Assembly (NCBI GenBank): GCA_947396885.1
Contig: OX377204.1
Location: forward strand, 50,579,139-50,643,138
DNA length: 64,000 nucleotides
Reading direction: 5' to 3'
Source: Heligmosomoides polygyrus polygyrus
Taxonomy: Eukaryota > Nematoda > Chromadorea > Rhabditida > Heligmosomidae
The position numbers and the translations under genes are program-made. Shown here one piece after another: positions 10,036 to 19,980 of this stretch; positions within the stretch are counted from its first letter, which is position 1; every line of letters begins with the position of its first letter. The notes below the pieces were generated by a model. That model made no database searches and was not told the origin of the DNA. It saw nothing but the letters and a program-made list of their open reading frames with translations.

Positions 10036-11241
10036 ATGGCAAAGGGCAAGGAAACTATCGAGAAGCAGCTTGCTGAATGCAAAAAGCAGCACAGGACGAC
10101 AACGTTACCAGCAACACCCTCGCACTCGAGAGCTCCAGAGGCAAAGACCTCCGAGAAGGCACCAGGAGACGGATCGCTACCCTCCACTGACCGCAAGGAC
10201 GAAATCGAGAAGGCATACTACAAGCTATGCAGGACTGGAGCAGCGGTCATGGGCCTCGCCTTCAGCGACAGCGAGCGTCTCCAGAAGGAAATAGACGCCA
10301 TCCGACAACGCAAGGACCCAGACGTGGCAGCTCTCGCAATCGAAGTTGCCGCACTCCGTAAAGATGGGTCGGTCACGACCACGGTGCTAAAGGAGCTAGT
10401 CGACGTCGTGGTGCAAGGCCAACAGGAACAGGCGGCCAAATGGGAGAAACTCGTGCAATGGCAGACTACCATCAACAACAGGATCGACGCAATCGTGAAC
10501 ATAAAGACGCCGTGCCCCTTGACAAAGGTGGATGTCGTCAACACGATGCGAAAGGAATTCACCACCATCCGGCAAATGGTGGAAATTCAGCCAAAGCCTA
10601 TTGTGCGAGACGATCTGAACGGCATCACGGAGGAACAAGCCGAGTTGCGCACGATGCTAGCCAGACTAGAGGAAAAGGCCGATCGTAGCGCAAAGGACTT
10701 GGAACGCCTGGCAACCACGTTGAAGAGCGTGCGGTCACAAATGCGCAATGTTCGAGGCGCGACCAGCACGACTGCGCCCAGCGAGCGATCAGGAATCCCG
10801 GAAAGCCTACGTTCCAGGATCACGTCGCCCGAGGTCATCAGGAGCAGACACTCTACTCCAGAAAGGGCAGTCCGGTCTATGGTAGTTCGGAAAGAGCCAC
10901 CCACGCTGCAGCAAGTCCGCAGCGACATCCGCAAAGCCGACGAGGACATACGTCGTGTAAAGCAAGAGATGGAAGCAGCGCTGAAGGAAAACGGGACCAC
11001 CTACACTGACCGCCAACGTGAGCTGAACGACGACAAGAAGCGACTTATCGCACACAGGGAGAGGCTCATAACACTGGAGCGCCGTCTCGAACGAAGTCGT
11101 CCTCAACAAGGACCTAGAGAACGTAGTCAGGACCGTTCACCCACAGTCAAAAGGAGCCGCCTTCAGCAGGGAAATCAGGAGCGCAGTCAGGACCGCTCCC
11201 CGACACACAGGAGCCGTCACGGTTCGTATGACCGCGTATAA
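10036..11241 (+). CDS. BEL accessory protein, coiled-coil with Arg/Ser tail
   Basis: This 401-codon frame lies between the envelope stop and the 3' LTR, in a different frame from gag-pol-env. I recognise no named domain. Residues about 55-260 and 300-350 are rich in Glu, Lys, Arg, Leu and Gln with heptad spacing, as in coiled coils. The last 45 residues are basic and Arg/Ser-rich, with ERSQDRSPT repeated at 362-370 and 382-390, a 20-residue period. The tail resembles RS-type nucleic-acid-binding or nuclear-traffic segments; a Rev- or Gag-like role is possible but unproven. The frame is open further upstream, but that part overlaps the envelope; ATG 10036, just after the acceptor, is the sensible start. 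Complete maintenance in a young element suggests it is functional. Confidence 0.75.
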   Translation: MAKGKETIEKQLAECKKQHRTTTLPATPSHSRAPEAKTSEKAPGDGSLPSTDRKDEIEKAYYKLCRTGAAVMGLAFSDSERLQKEIDAIRQRKDPDVAALAIEVAALRKDGSVTTTVLKELVDVVVQGQQEQAAKWEKLVQWQTTINNRIDAIVNIKTPCPLTKVDVVNTMRKEFTTIRQMVEIQPKPIVRDDLNGITEEQAELRTMLARLEEKADRSAKDLERLATTLKSVRSQMRNVRGATSTTAPSERSGIPESLRSRITSPEVIRSRHSTPERAVRSMVVRKEPPTLQQVRSDIRKADEDIRRVKQEMEAALKENGTTYTDRQRELNDDKKRLIAHRERLITLERRLERSRPQQGPRERSQDRSPTVKRSRLQQGNQERSQDRSPTHRSRHGSYDRV

Positions 11242-11291
11242 GGACACGGCCACCAGGACCATATGCTCTCTGCCATCTTGCCGGCCGGGAG

Positions 11292-11692
11292 TATATCGAC
11301 TCCTGAAGTCCTCGACATCCTTTCCGACTACTGTAGTGCTCAACACCCTATGAGTCAGGCTGTAGCTGTTCCTTAGACCAATCGATAGGGGTTTCCTATG
11401 TCCTCTGCTTATTCATCGGAGTGCGCGGTGCCCTTCCACAATAACTTCTTTGTGCATCGGCACATCGGCAGCTGGGCACCGCCTCTCCGCACTCCGAGAG
11501 AACCTCTGGCGGACTGTCCGCCGTCTCACCATTTCCTGTCCGTTTAAGGGCTCATCGCCCATATCCTCTCCTCCACATTTGTTTATAATGCCAATACATA
11601 TGTAAATGTATTAAATAAAGTTTAATTACCCAAGTTTGAGGTTCTGATCTACACCAAGACCCGCGTGGCAATACAATTGGCGAGCCTCTACA
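11292..11692 (+). repeat. 3' LTR of BEL element
   Basis: This is the direct repeat of 1366-1766, with 398 of 401 positions identical. It is followed at 11693-11697 by the AATGA target duplication. Confidence 0.95.
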
Positions 11693-11707
11693 AATGATAA
11701 CACCGAT

Positions 11708-13043
11708 TCTGCTAAACATAAGCGAGAACGGTCGTTTGTCTGTGTGTGAGTGAGTGCGTGTGTGTGTTTGTTTGCACAGAAGCGCTGAAGGACTGTGTTG
11801 GGAGGAAGTATGGGGATGAAGGAGGGAGGGATTGTAGTTGTGTGGTGTAACCTACGTCGTGTTGAGAGACTTCGGAAGACGTGCGCCAGTGTCACGCAAA
11901 GGGTGTCCGAGTTCCGAACATGTGTCATCGACGTCGTGAAAGCGAGCGTCCGAGTTCAAAAGAGGTGTTATCGATGTCGTTCAACAGGCGTCTGGGTTTA
12001 GAAGACATGTCACCAATGTCGCGCAAAGGACGTTCAGGTTGAGAAGAGTTGTCACTGATGTTGCGCAAAGCAAGTCCGGCTTGAGAAGACGTCACCGACG
12101 TCGTTCATCAGGAGCCTGGGTTCAGAAGAGGTGTCACCGATATGGCGAAAGGCCTTCCGGATTCAGACGACGTGTGAAGGTGGGAGCAGTAATGGGGGAC
12201 CGGTGAAATGAGGGGGAGTGGTCCAATGAAGGGTGGACCGGTAAAGGAGGGGAGGGTCCAGTGAGGGGGAGGGACCGGTAGAATGTTGACCAGTGAAGAG
12301 GGGACCAGGAGAAGGAGGGGGGGGGGGGGGGGTTCAATGAAGGGGACCGGAAAGGGTTGATGAATAAAAAGGGGACCAGTGATAAGGGACCAGTTAAGGG
12401 GGTTCAGTGAAGGTGGGACCAGCAATGGGGACCCCTGAGGGGGATCCGGTGAAGGGGGAACCGGTGAAGGAAGGGGAGGGGACCAGGTGAAGGGGAACGG
12501 TGAGGAAGGGACCAGTAATGGCGACCGGTGAAGTGAGGCGGGGAGTGGTCCAGTGAAGGTTGGACCGGAGAAGGAGGGGGAGGGTCCAGTGGAGGGTGGA
12601 CCGGTGAAGGAGGGGGATTGGGTCCAGTGAAGGAGGGACCGGTAGAATGTTGACCAGTGAAGAGGGGACCAGGTGAAGGGAGGAGGGGTCCAATGAAGGG
12701 GAACCGGTGAAGGGGGGGGGGTTCAATGAAGGGGGACCGGTAGAAGGTTGACCAGTGAAGAGGGTACCAGGTGAGGGGGAACCGGTGAGGAAGGGACCAG
12801 TAATGGGGACCGGTGAGGTGGGGGAGAGATCCAGTGAAGGGGGGCCGACAGAGGGTTGACCAGTGAAAGAGGGAACCAGGTGAAGGGGGACCGGTGAAGA
12901 AGGTACCAGTAATAGGGACCGGTGAATGGGGGAGGGGGGAAGGGGTCCAGTGAAGGGGATCGGAAAAGGGTTGATGAATAAAAAAGGGACCAGTTAAGGG
13001 GTGTCTAGTCAAGGTGATGGACCTGTTTTGCCCTATTCCACTA
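11708..13043 (+). mobile_element. Helitron-like partial copy, head and body only
   Basis: The start (TCTGCTAAACATAAGCGA, then ACGGTCGTTTGTCTG) aligns with the start at 13044, and so do the bodies: a block with AGAAGAGGTGTCACCGATGT-like words about every 45-60 bp (11930-12180), then G-rich minisatellite. It ends with a copy of the same GATGGACCTGTTTTGCCCTA word found near 13921, but lacks the 3' hairpins. I read it as a tandem, tail-less duplicate of the next element. It encodes no protein. Confidence 0.5.
12185..13015. repeat. G-rich minisatellite, block 1
   Basis: Irregular tandem units are built on GGGACCAGTGAAGG or GGGACCGGTGAAGG, about 15-35 bp each, with almost all pyrimidines confined to the CC and T positions. 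A 16-base G run lies at 12317-12332. Proline-rich open frames on the minus strand are only translations of this repeat. Confidence 0.85.
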
Positions 13044-14101
13044 TCCTACTATATATAAGCGACAACGGTCGTTTGTCTGTATGTGAGTGTGTGTTTGTTT
13101 GCACAGAAGTGCCGAAGGAGTGTGTTGGGAGGAAGTATGGGGAAGGTGGGGGGGGGGGGGGTTCTAGTTGTCACCAGTTCTAGTTGTCAATTGTTTAAGT
13201 TGTCGAAGGAGTCCATGTTCAGACGACATGTCACAGATTTCGCGCAAAGGAGGTGCGGGTTGGGAAGAGATGTCCCCCACCTCCTTCAACATGCGTCCGG
13301 GTTTAGAAGAGGTGTCAGCGAGGCGGGTCAACAGGTGTCTGGGTTCAGAAGAGGTGTCACCGATGTCCCACCAAGGACGTTCGGATTGAGGAGAGGTGTC
13401 ATCGATGTCGCGCGAGGGCTCCGGATTCAGACGACGTGTTACTAGTGAAGGTGGGACCATTAATGGGGGACCGGTGAAGGATGGGTTCCAGTAAGGGGGA
13501 CCGGTAAAGGGTTGACCAATAAAGGAGGAACCAGTGAAGGGGAGCAGCAATGGGGACCGGTGAGGGGGATCCAGTGAAGGGGGAACCGGTGAAGGAAGGG
13601 GAGGGGACCAGATGAAGGGGAACGGTGAGGAAGGGACCAGTAATGGGGATCGGTGAATAGGGGGAAGGGGTCCAGTGAATGGGGACCGGAAAAGAGTTGA
13701 TGAATAAAAGAGGGACCAGTGAGTGTGGGACCAGTAATGGGGATCGGTGGAGGATAAGATGACCAGCGAAGACGGGACCAGTAAAAGGAGGTCCAGTGAA
13801 AGTGGGAGCAGTAGCAGGGACCGACGAAGGGGAAGGGGACCAGTGAAGGGTGAACCGGAGAAGGGCTAACAATAAAGGGGAACCAGTGATAAGGGACCAG
13901 ATAAGGGGGGTCCAGTGAAGGTGATGGACCTCTTTTGCCCTATTCCGTATCCCATTCCATATAGCAAAACCAGCTTTTTTACTGTAATGAATGAGAGAAG
14001 GTCTAAAGAAGAGAAGAAGACGTTCAGGGTGTTCTATTCTCCGGGTTTGGGGCGACGCCCCAACCAGACGTTTGGCGGCCGGCAGGCCGTTGAACCTCTG
14101 G
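13044..14101 (+). mobile_element. Helitron-like non-autonomous element with 3' hairpins
   Basis: The element begins TCCTACTATATATAAGCG directly after an A (13043) and ends CTGG (14098-14101) directly before a T, as Helitrons do (A/TC...CTRR/T). Just before the end are a hairpin at 14048-14062 (TTGGGGC / GCCCCAA) and a compound hairpin with outer stem CCAG/CTGG and inner stem GGCGGCC / GGCCGTT-like. The body repeats the 11.9-kb degenerate words (13200-13440) and a second G-rich minisatellite (13440-13930). No Rep/helicase is encoded, so it would depend on a Helitron elsewhere. Confidence 0.6.
13440..13930. repeat. G-rich minisatellite, block 2
   Basis: This has the same GGGACCAGTGAAGG-type units as block 1, inside the second Helitron-like copy. 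The two blocks align only loosely, so copy number changed after duplication. Confidence 0.8.
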
Positions 14102-14705
14102 TGTTCAAAATAACGGCCAATCGGCAAGGGCCACGGTTCTAGTCGAACTCAATTTTTTTTTGAGTGTTTTAAGTATGGGGCCATCATTTTCATCTTCCCA
14201 GAATATTAACATCAACGTTCCGCAAAGTGGTGGGAGGCTTACATAGGCTCAGTGGTCTATTGGGAAACAATGGTAGAAGCGAGCTACGCCCGGGAGTCCC
14301 TCTTAATCCTAACGGAAGATTACCAGCTCTGCCATTTCCACGCACGTTCTATAAAGAACTTGCTCTCCTGCAAGACACAGATGTCAAGTTTCGAGTTTTA
14401 TCTGCTGGTATGTTGGCCGTACTTAAACGCCACAGACGAAGCCATTACACGAACTTGAATCGTAAACAGTGTCAGAGAATCAGAGAGTTACGTGAGCACG
14501 CTACGAATCTCCGTTAGCGCTAAAGGGGGAGAGTTTCTGGTTATACTCCAATCTTTGGATAGATCCATAACCGAGCTTCATCTGAGTGACACCTCTGTTT
14601 TCCATCGCGTTAGTGAGGAAGACTTCAAGTTGCAATGCAGACGTCTCAACACCCTTTGGATGACCACTGCGTTGTCACTGGAATAAACGCTTTCTCAGGG
14701 ATCTA

Positions 14706-15172
14706 ACCAGGAAACTATCTCAACGGTAGGTCCTAATGGCCTAAGTGCTGCATATGAGCAGAATCGCCTCTCTCTGGGAAACAACAAAGCGCAAATATCT
14801 CGACCCCAATACAACTCTGCACAGAGTTAGGGACGACGGAAGTTGGGCCGTTGGCGGCGTTAGTCCTATGCCTGGAGGCGGAGGGAGGGCTCAAGTTGGC
14901 TGGAAACAGCGATGACGAGCGAGCGATGGTGGCACAGTGCGTAGAGGGGCGGCGTAATCCTTATAATCGCTGTTTCCAGCCAACTTGAGCTCGCCTTCCG
15001 TGTGCAGGCATAGGGTTAACACCTCCAACGGATCAGCTTCTGTCGTCCCTTCCTCTGCGCAGAGTTGTATTGGGGTCGAGATATTTGCATTTTCTTGTTT
15101 CCCAGAGAGAGGCGATTCTGTACATATACAACACTTGGACCGTTCCGACCTACCGTTGAAATAGTTTCCTCG
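14706..15172. mobile_element. MITE, TA-flanked fold-back (copy 1)
   Basis: A 467-bp element lies between two TA dinucleotides (14704-14705 and 15173-15174). Its arms are inverted copies of each other: the left begins ACCAGGAAACTATCTCAACG and the right ends with the complement, and similarity continues for about 120 bp with CAAGTTGGCTGGAAACAGCG near the centre in both orientations. Removing it joins the PLE frame. It has no coding capacity. Relatives are at 23242-23690 and 50886-51045. Confidence 0.8.
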
Positions 15173-15681
15173 TAAGACTGGATAACCCGTGTTGTCCGGT
15201 TTTTTATAGCCTAATAAAAGCTCACAAGCTCTCCCAAGAGGACATGCTGTCCACGTGGGCACTTATAAAATAAGACCAGTAATCAGTTGTGTTGGCGGAC
15301 CAACTGATAGAATTTTTTGGTTTCTTAACATCATTGTGGGTCAGTTGTTGACCAAGGTTCCCTCCCACCTGATCAACACGAGCAAATTCCTTCAATTGTT
15401 ACAAAGCTGGGATTGGGCCAGACTTGTGTAATGAAGTCATTTGATTTTATATCGCTTCACACCAACGTTCAAAACGAGGAAAAGCTTATTCAAGCATTAT
15501 CTGAAATCTTGGATTTGCATGTAAGCAACATCAACACGCTTGGACTTACGAAAACGAACATCATGACTCTAGTGAAGGAATGTCTACACTACAATATCTT
15601 TAAATGGTCAGGTGCGTAATATTTACAAGTAAGAGGATTGGCCATGGGTCAACGACTAACTCCGGTTCTTGCGGTCACCTA

Positions 15682-18067
15682 CTCGGACATTCGGGTTCGA
15701 CGAGCCGAACAGTCTCCGCCCAGCCACGCCCCCTTCAACAGAATAGCAACAGCGGTTGCCAACAGAAACAGGTGTTGCTATTCTGTTGCGATAGAAACAA
15801 TGTGTTGCTATTCTGTTGGAGGCTCGGAGCACATGTTGCTATCCAGGCGCAGTGACTAGCATGTTCCAATCGGACACGCTCGCGCCGAAAAGAAGAAATT
15901 GGAGTTTAGCAACACACGGCTGTTTCTACTAAGGGCTCGTTTAGTGTGCGCGCGACGCGCGACGCGACCACGTGCAAAACATAGGGAATCAATACTTCGC
16001 CTCGCGAATTCGCGTCGCGGGCCGTTTAGTGGTGATCGCGTCCGGCAGCGATGGGCGTCGAGTTTATTGCGTTGTGTGTTGCTGCGTCCCTTCCCGTCCC
16101 TAGGCACGCTTCACATCGCATCCGCGGGGATTTTTTCGTTTCGTTTTTTAAACTTTTCATGTTTTGCGGGCGTCAGTCGTTTCTGTAGTTCGTTTCTGTG
16201 GTTTCGAGGTTAAATAAGATTTTTCAGATAGTAGTTGGCGACGGTGGCCAACAGGGCGACCGAGGACGACAAGGCAGCCTTGTGAGTTGGTTTGGTTTTT
16301 CCATCTGGTTTTGCTTTCGTTTTGGTTAGTGTGTTTGTGCTTATTTCTCCCACCGGGTGGGGGGGGGGGGTTGCGTAGTTACAGGATAATAAGTTATCTG
16401 GCCTAGTAGAAGCCGGGCACGGTTTTTACTAGGCCATATTACTTAGCCCTGAGCGCTTACATGGTCCTCACGTTGATTAGAGTGTAAACGCATGAAGAAT
16501 GGCTTGGACAACCCTCCCCAAGCTATTGTTCATGTGTTTAGCTAATTAGGGTGATGTGCTGAGGACTACATGCAGGGGATGGGCGAGGCAGATGTTAAGA
16601 GGTTTCGATATGGCGCAATGCAAGTTGGGGGGGGGAGAGGGTTACTGAGCTATGACAACCAATTTTTCTAGCCTTTTTCGATGACCAATTTTTCTTTCCC
16701 GGTTTACTACTTGAAATCCTAGTCTAGGGGTGGGTGTCTGCTATTAACAATGCATTCCTGCTTTTGACGGGGGACAAGAGGACGACCAGGCAGCCTTCTT
16801 TCGAGTTGGTTTTTGCTTTTGGGTTTTATTTGAAGTTGAACGTGAGGCTCATTTTAGTTCTCGAAACGATTTCTGACTTTAATATTCTGCTTGATCTTTT
16901 GAACCAATGGTCCTCTTTAATGGCATCCACTACACTGCTCGTCCCTCGCACTGGATGCGAATCGTCCTCGATTGCCAGCTTGACGATTCTTTTCTATTAG
17001 TGCAATTTGAGTAACCTGCCCATGGGACACGATGAAACGACAGAAATTTGAATGGTACCCTATTCATTCCCAAAGGAATGGTGACGCAGAGGCATGAGCA
17101 CTTCCCAAAATTCAGCGCGTGCGACGCGGTTTTGAATTCCGCGGTGGGTGGTGAGTGGTGAGTTGGTCCCATACTTGCGTTGGAAGAATAAAGCACTGCC
17201 TTCTTCCTTGGATGACAACTCCACATGCTAAATATGCATTCAAATTGCACCTGCACCCTCAAAAATTAATGAATTCTATTCAATATCTCATTCCAACACA
17301 AGAGATGCCTAATGGAAGATCCTGGTTCCTAGAGCTTGTAGCAATGTTTAACGTCTTTCCTTCTGCTTGGTACTTACATGCATGGCTCTCAGTTAACCTG
17401 CTTTCTTTTCCACCGAGTCATTCATATGAAGGCGAACTGCTATACTTTGAGGGGGTACCAAAGTTGTGAGGCGCTTCCTGTTCATATGCTGTTCTAAAAG
17501 ACGTATGCCACTGTATCACCGGGCGTCGGGAATGGTAGAACCACAGTTTCCCCATGAATGGAAGAAGTGCTAGGTTGACCATTGCCTGAGCAGGCAGCGT
17601 TACCCACATTTTCGTACCACTGTCACACGAAAACCCAATTTTGTTAAAATCTATTGGGGTTGAACTACAGACACTACTTTTGGATGATGCCGCACACGTT
17701 TATAGAAGTTAAACATTGATGCAGTGTTCCTGCTTTTCGCTGTGCATGGTTTTCTTTCGGTTAGCTCAAACTGTGCGGTCAGATTTCGATTGGGTGTGAA
17801 AATACAAGCATAATTTGTTGAGAATTTAATATGTGATGACAAAGTGCTTTATCTAGCTTGCCGAGTGTTGCTTCTGCTTGTCGTTAGTTGCGTGCATGAG
17901 TTCTTTTTCTGTTAGTAGTTTTTGATTACGATGATCTGAGTGGAAGGTGTAGAAGAGTGTGAATGGCCGCTAATATCTCCCTTTGAAAGTTGCGCCTTCG
18001 GTGATGTTCATCAAGTAGCTAGCTGTCTGTGGCTTCAATGCTGATACTCTATTCTTCTTTTATCCTG

Positions 18068-18107
<40 letters not shown>

Positions 18108-18356
18108 CTGTAGCAACCGAGCAGCAAGACAATAGCAACCGAACGGCATAGAATAGCAACCGAACGGCAACACAGTAGCAACCAAACGTCAACACAGTAG
18201 CAACCGAGCGGCAACACAATAGCAACAGGAGCCACCCCTCAGTTGACCGCCTTCTCCCCGATAGCAACAGCTGTTCCCCCCAATAGCAACTTGAGCCACC
18301 CGACCGCGTGGCTCGTGTTGCTGTTCGGTTCGGCTCGCCGAACCCGAATGTCCGAG
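15682..18356. mobile_element. TA-flanked DNA element with TAGCAAC subterminal arrays
   Basis: Ends are read exactly: TA at 15680-15681 and 18357-18358, and 29-bp terminal inverted repeats beginning CTCGGACATTCGGGTTCG with one mismatch (position 19). Excision joins the PLE codons (GTCACCTA then TATGAGTAAA), so the boundaries are firm. TAGCAAC or its complement occurs about 13 times close to the ends (five in 15735-15915, eight in 18110-18300), as expected for transposase-binding arrays. The interior has a CpG-rich stretch (15935-16100), an 11-base G run (16360-16370), an AT microsatellite (18071-18106), and no transposase I can recognise. I read it as a non-autonomous member of a TA-targeting family. 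Confidence 0.8.
18071..18106. repeat. (AT)n microsatellite
   Basis: A pure TA repeat of about 36 bp, just inside the right subterminal array of the TA-flanked element. Confidence 0.9.
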
Positions 18357-18719
18357 TATATGAGTAAAGTGGAACAGCCGGTGCTTGATCGCTCGCCGCT
18401 ATTGAACGGTAGATATATAGATGATTGCTGTATTCTAACATCAACGCAGTCCGAAATGGACGAATATTCCGGGTTACAGAACCAGCAACACAGTACATTA
18501 GACTTACTAGGAAAACTCCGAAAAGCTGTTAGCTCGCCTATATCAACACCCAGGTCAAAGTATCGAGCGGGGTAGTTGGCGTGAAATGGTATCGTAAGTC
18601 AAGTTCAAAGAATATCTTGATTCACGCCAGGTCCATACACCCTACTGCTGTGAAATGAGCAGTGGTAAGCAATACTAGTGAACCTAATCACCACCTATAT
18701 ATAAAAGAGTTTGTCCGTT

Positions 18720-18985
18720 GAGTGATCTAATCTAAGTGAGATACGCCGCATTCCCACAACATTTCCACAACGAGAGCGGTCGAATGATCTAACCTAAGTG
18801 ATGTACGCCGCATCACCCACAGCGAGAGCGGTCGAATGATCTAACCTAAGTCTGGTACGCCGCATCACCCATAGCGAGAGCGGTCGAATGATCTAACCTA
18901 AGTGAGGTAGGCCGCATCATCCACAGCGAGAGCGGTCGAATGATCTAATCTAAGTGTGGTACGCTGTATTATCAACAGCGCGGTC
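18720..18985. repeat. 52-bp minisatellite
   Basis: About five tandem units, with GAGAGCGGTCGAATGATCTA starting at 18772, 18824, 18876 and 18928, and a partial unit at each end. It lies near the 5' end of the Helitron. Confidence 0.9.
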
Positions 18986-19189
18986 GAAATTTCCCATTGA
19001 ACGTGGGAATTGCTGCAGCATGGAAAGCGCATCCTTTTACTGCTTGACACAACAGCACTTACGTGCGTTCCTGAGCGTCCAGATTCAGAAGCCGTGCCGC
19101 CAACTTCGTGCCATTAGCATTAGAAGGCCACTAAAGGGAAAAGAGTATAAGATGGGACTTCGAGGATGGAGAATCAACTGCGACCAGGA

Positions 19190-19980
19190 GGTAGCGACTT
19201 GGACGAAGCATCGAGATGGGGGGGGGTCGATAGCGGGAGCAATGAAGCAGGCCAGGAGGTGGCACCAAAAAGGGTTTAGGCACCAGTAGGGAGCAAGCAA
19301 GGGGGGAGCAGTTAAGAGGATCATTAAGGGGATCCATTACCAGTAAGAGATTTTTACGGATTTAGAAAATGTGACACCGATGTCACACAATGGGCGTTCG
19401 CTTGCCGTCGTCGTGTCGTGAGGAGGCCTACTTAATTGGGGTAGAGTAGTAGGGAAGATCCCGAGGGGGGGGGGGGGGGGGAAGGAGAGATCGACCAGGA
19501 ACAAGGGACCTGGAGGCGGGACCAGGGCGGGGAACCAGCAAGAAGGGAGCCGTAGGGGAATTCATACGGAGAACAAGGAATCTGTCATATGCATAGCCTC
19601 TTCATGTTCAATACAGCGGCGACTCCGCGCTTCTTGATCCAGAAAGCGGGCCACCTAGCGTCGCTCAGCAAGCATCCTGATTTTGAATACGTGTCACCGA
19701 CCGTGCCGTGAGCATGGGAGGACCACTTAGGGGTGGTGGAGAAGGGCGGTAAGGGGGACCTCTAGGTGGGCCAGGAGAGCGACCAGGAAGGGAAGGAAGA
19801 ACCTGGAGGAGCGGCCAGGACGAGGAAAGAAGCAAGAAGAGACCAGTAATTGTCAAGAGTGGAAACAAAGAAGTGGGCCAGTAGTTGGGACCAGGAAGGT
19901 GGGGTGTAAAGGCGGACCAGCAATTAGATCCAGTAAGAAGAAACGAGAGAGGGGAACCTGGCTTCGGAAGACATGTCAAC
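19190..19980. repeat. Degenerate purine-rich minisatellite in the Helitron
   Basis: Repeated AGGGACCAG, ACCAGTAAGAAG and GTGTCACCGA-like words resemble the G-rich body of the 11.7-14.1 kb elements. A 17-base G run is at 19465-19481. No coding sense is supported. Confidence 0.6.

Larger units (their letters stand above)
1366..11692 (+). mobile_element. Complete BEL/Pao LTR retroelement with envelope and accessory ORF
   Basis: This is a full-length 10,327-bp element: a 401-bp 5' LTR (1366-1766), primer-binding site (1768-1780), gag-pol-env frame (1937-9895), accessory frame (10036-11241) and 401-bp 3' LTR (11292-11692), bounded by a 5-bp AATGA duplication. The LTRs differ at three positions only (1387, 1569 and 1673 against the 3' copy), and both long frames are open. 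This points to recent insertion and possible activity. The purine tract before the 3' LTR is short (GGGAG at about 11287-11291). The domain order gag-protease-RT-RNase H-integrase-envelope is that of BEL/Pao retrovirus-like elements of nematodes. Confidence 0.95.

Noticed and set aside
12404..13012. Proline-rich minus-strand proteins across 12.1-14.1 kb
   Set aside because: These are translations of the G-rich minisatellite; frames in all phases look equally proline-rich.
18720..18985. CRISPR array
   Set aside because: Units are contiguous tandem repeats without spacers, inside a eukaryotic Helitron, with no cas genes. The same holds for 51400-52168.
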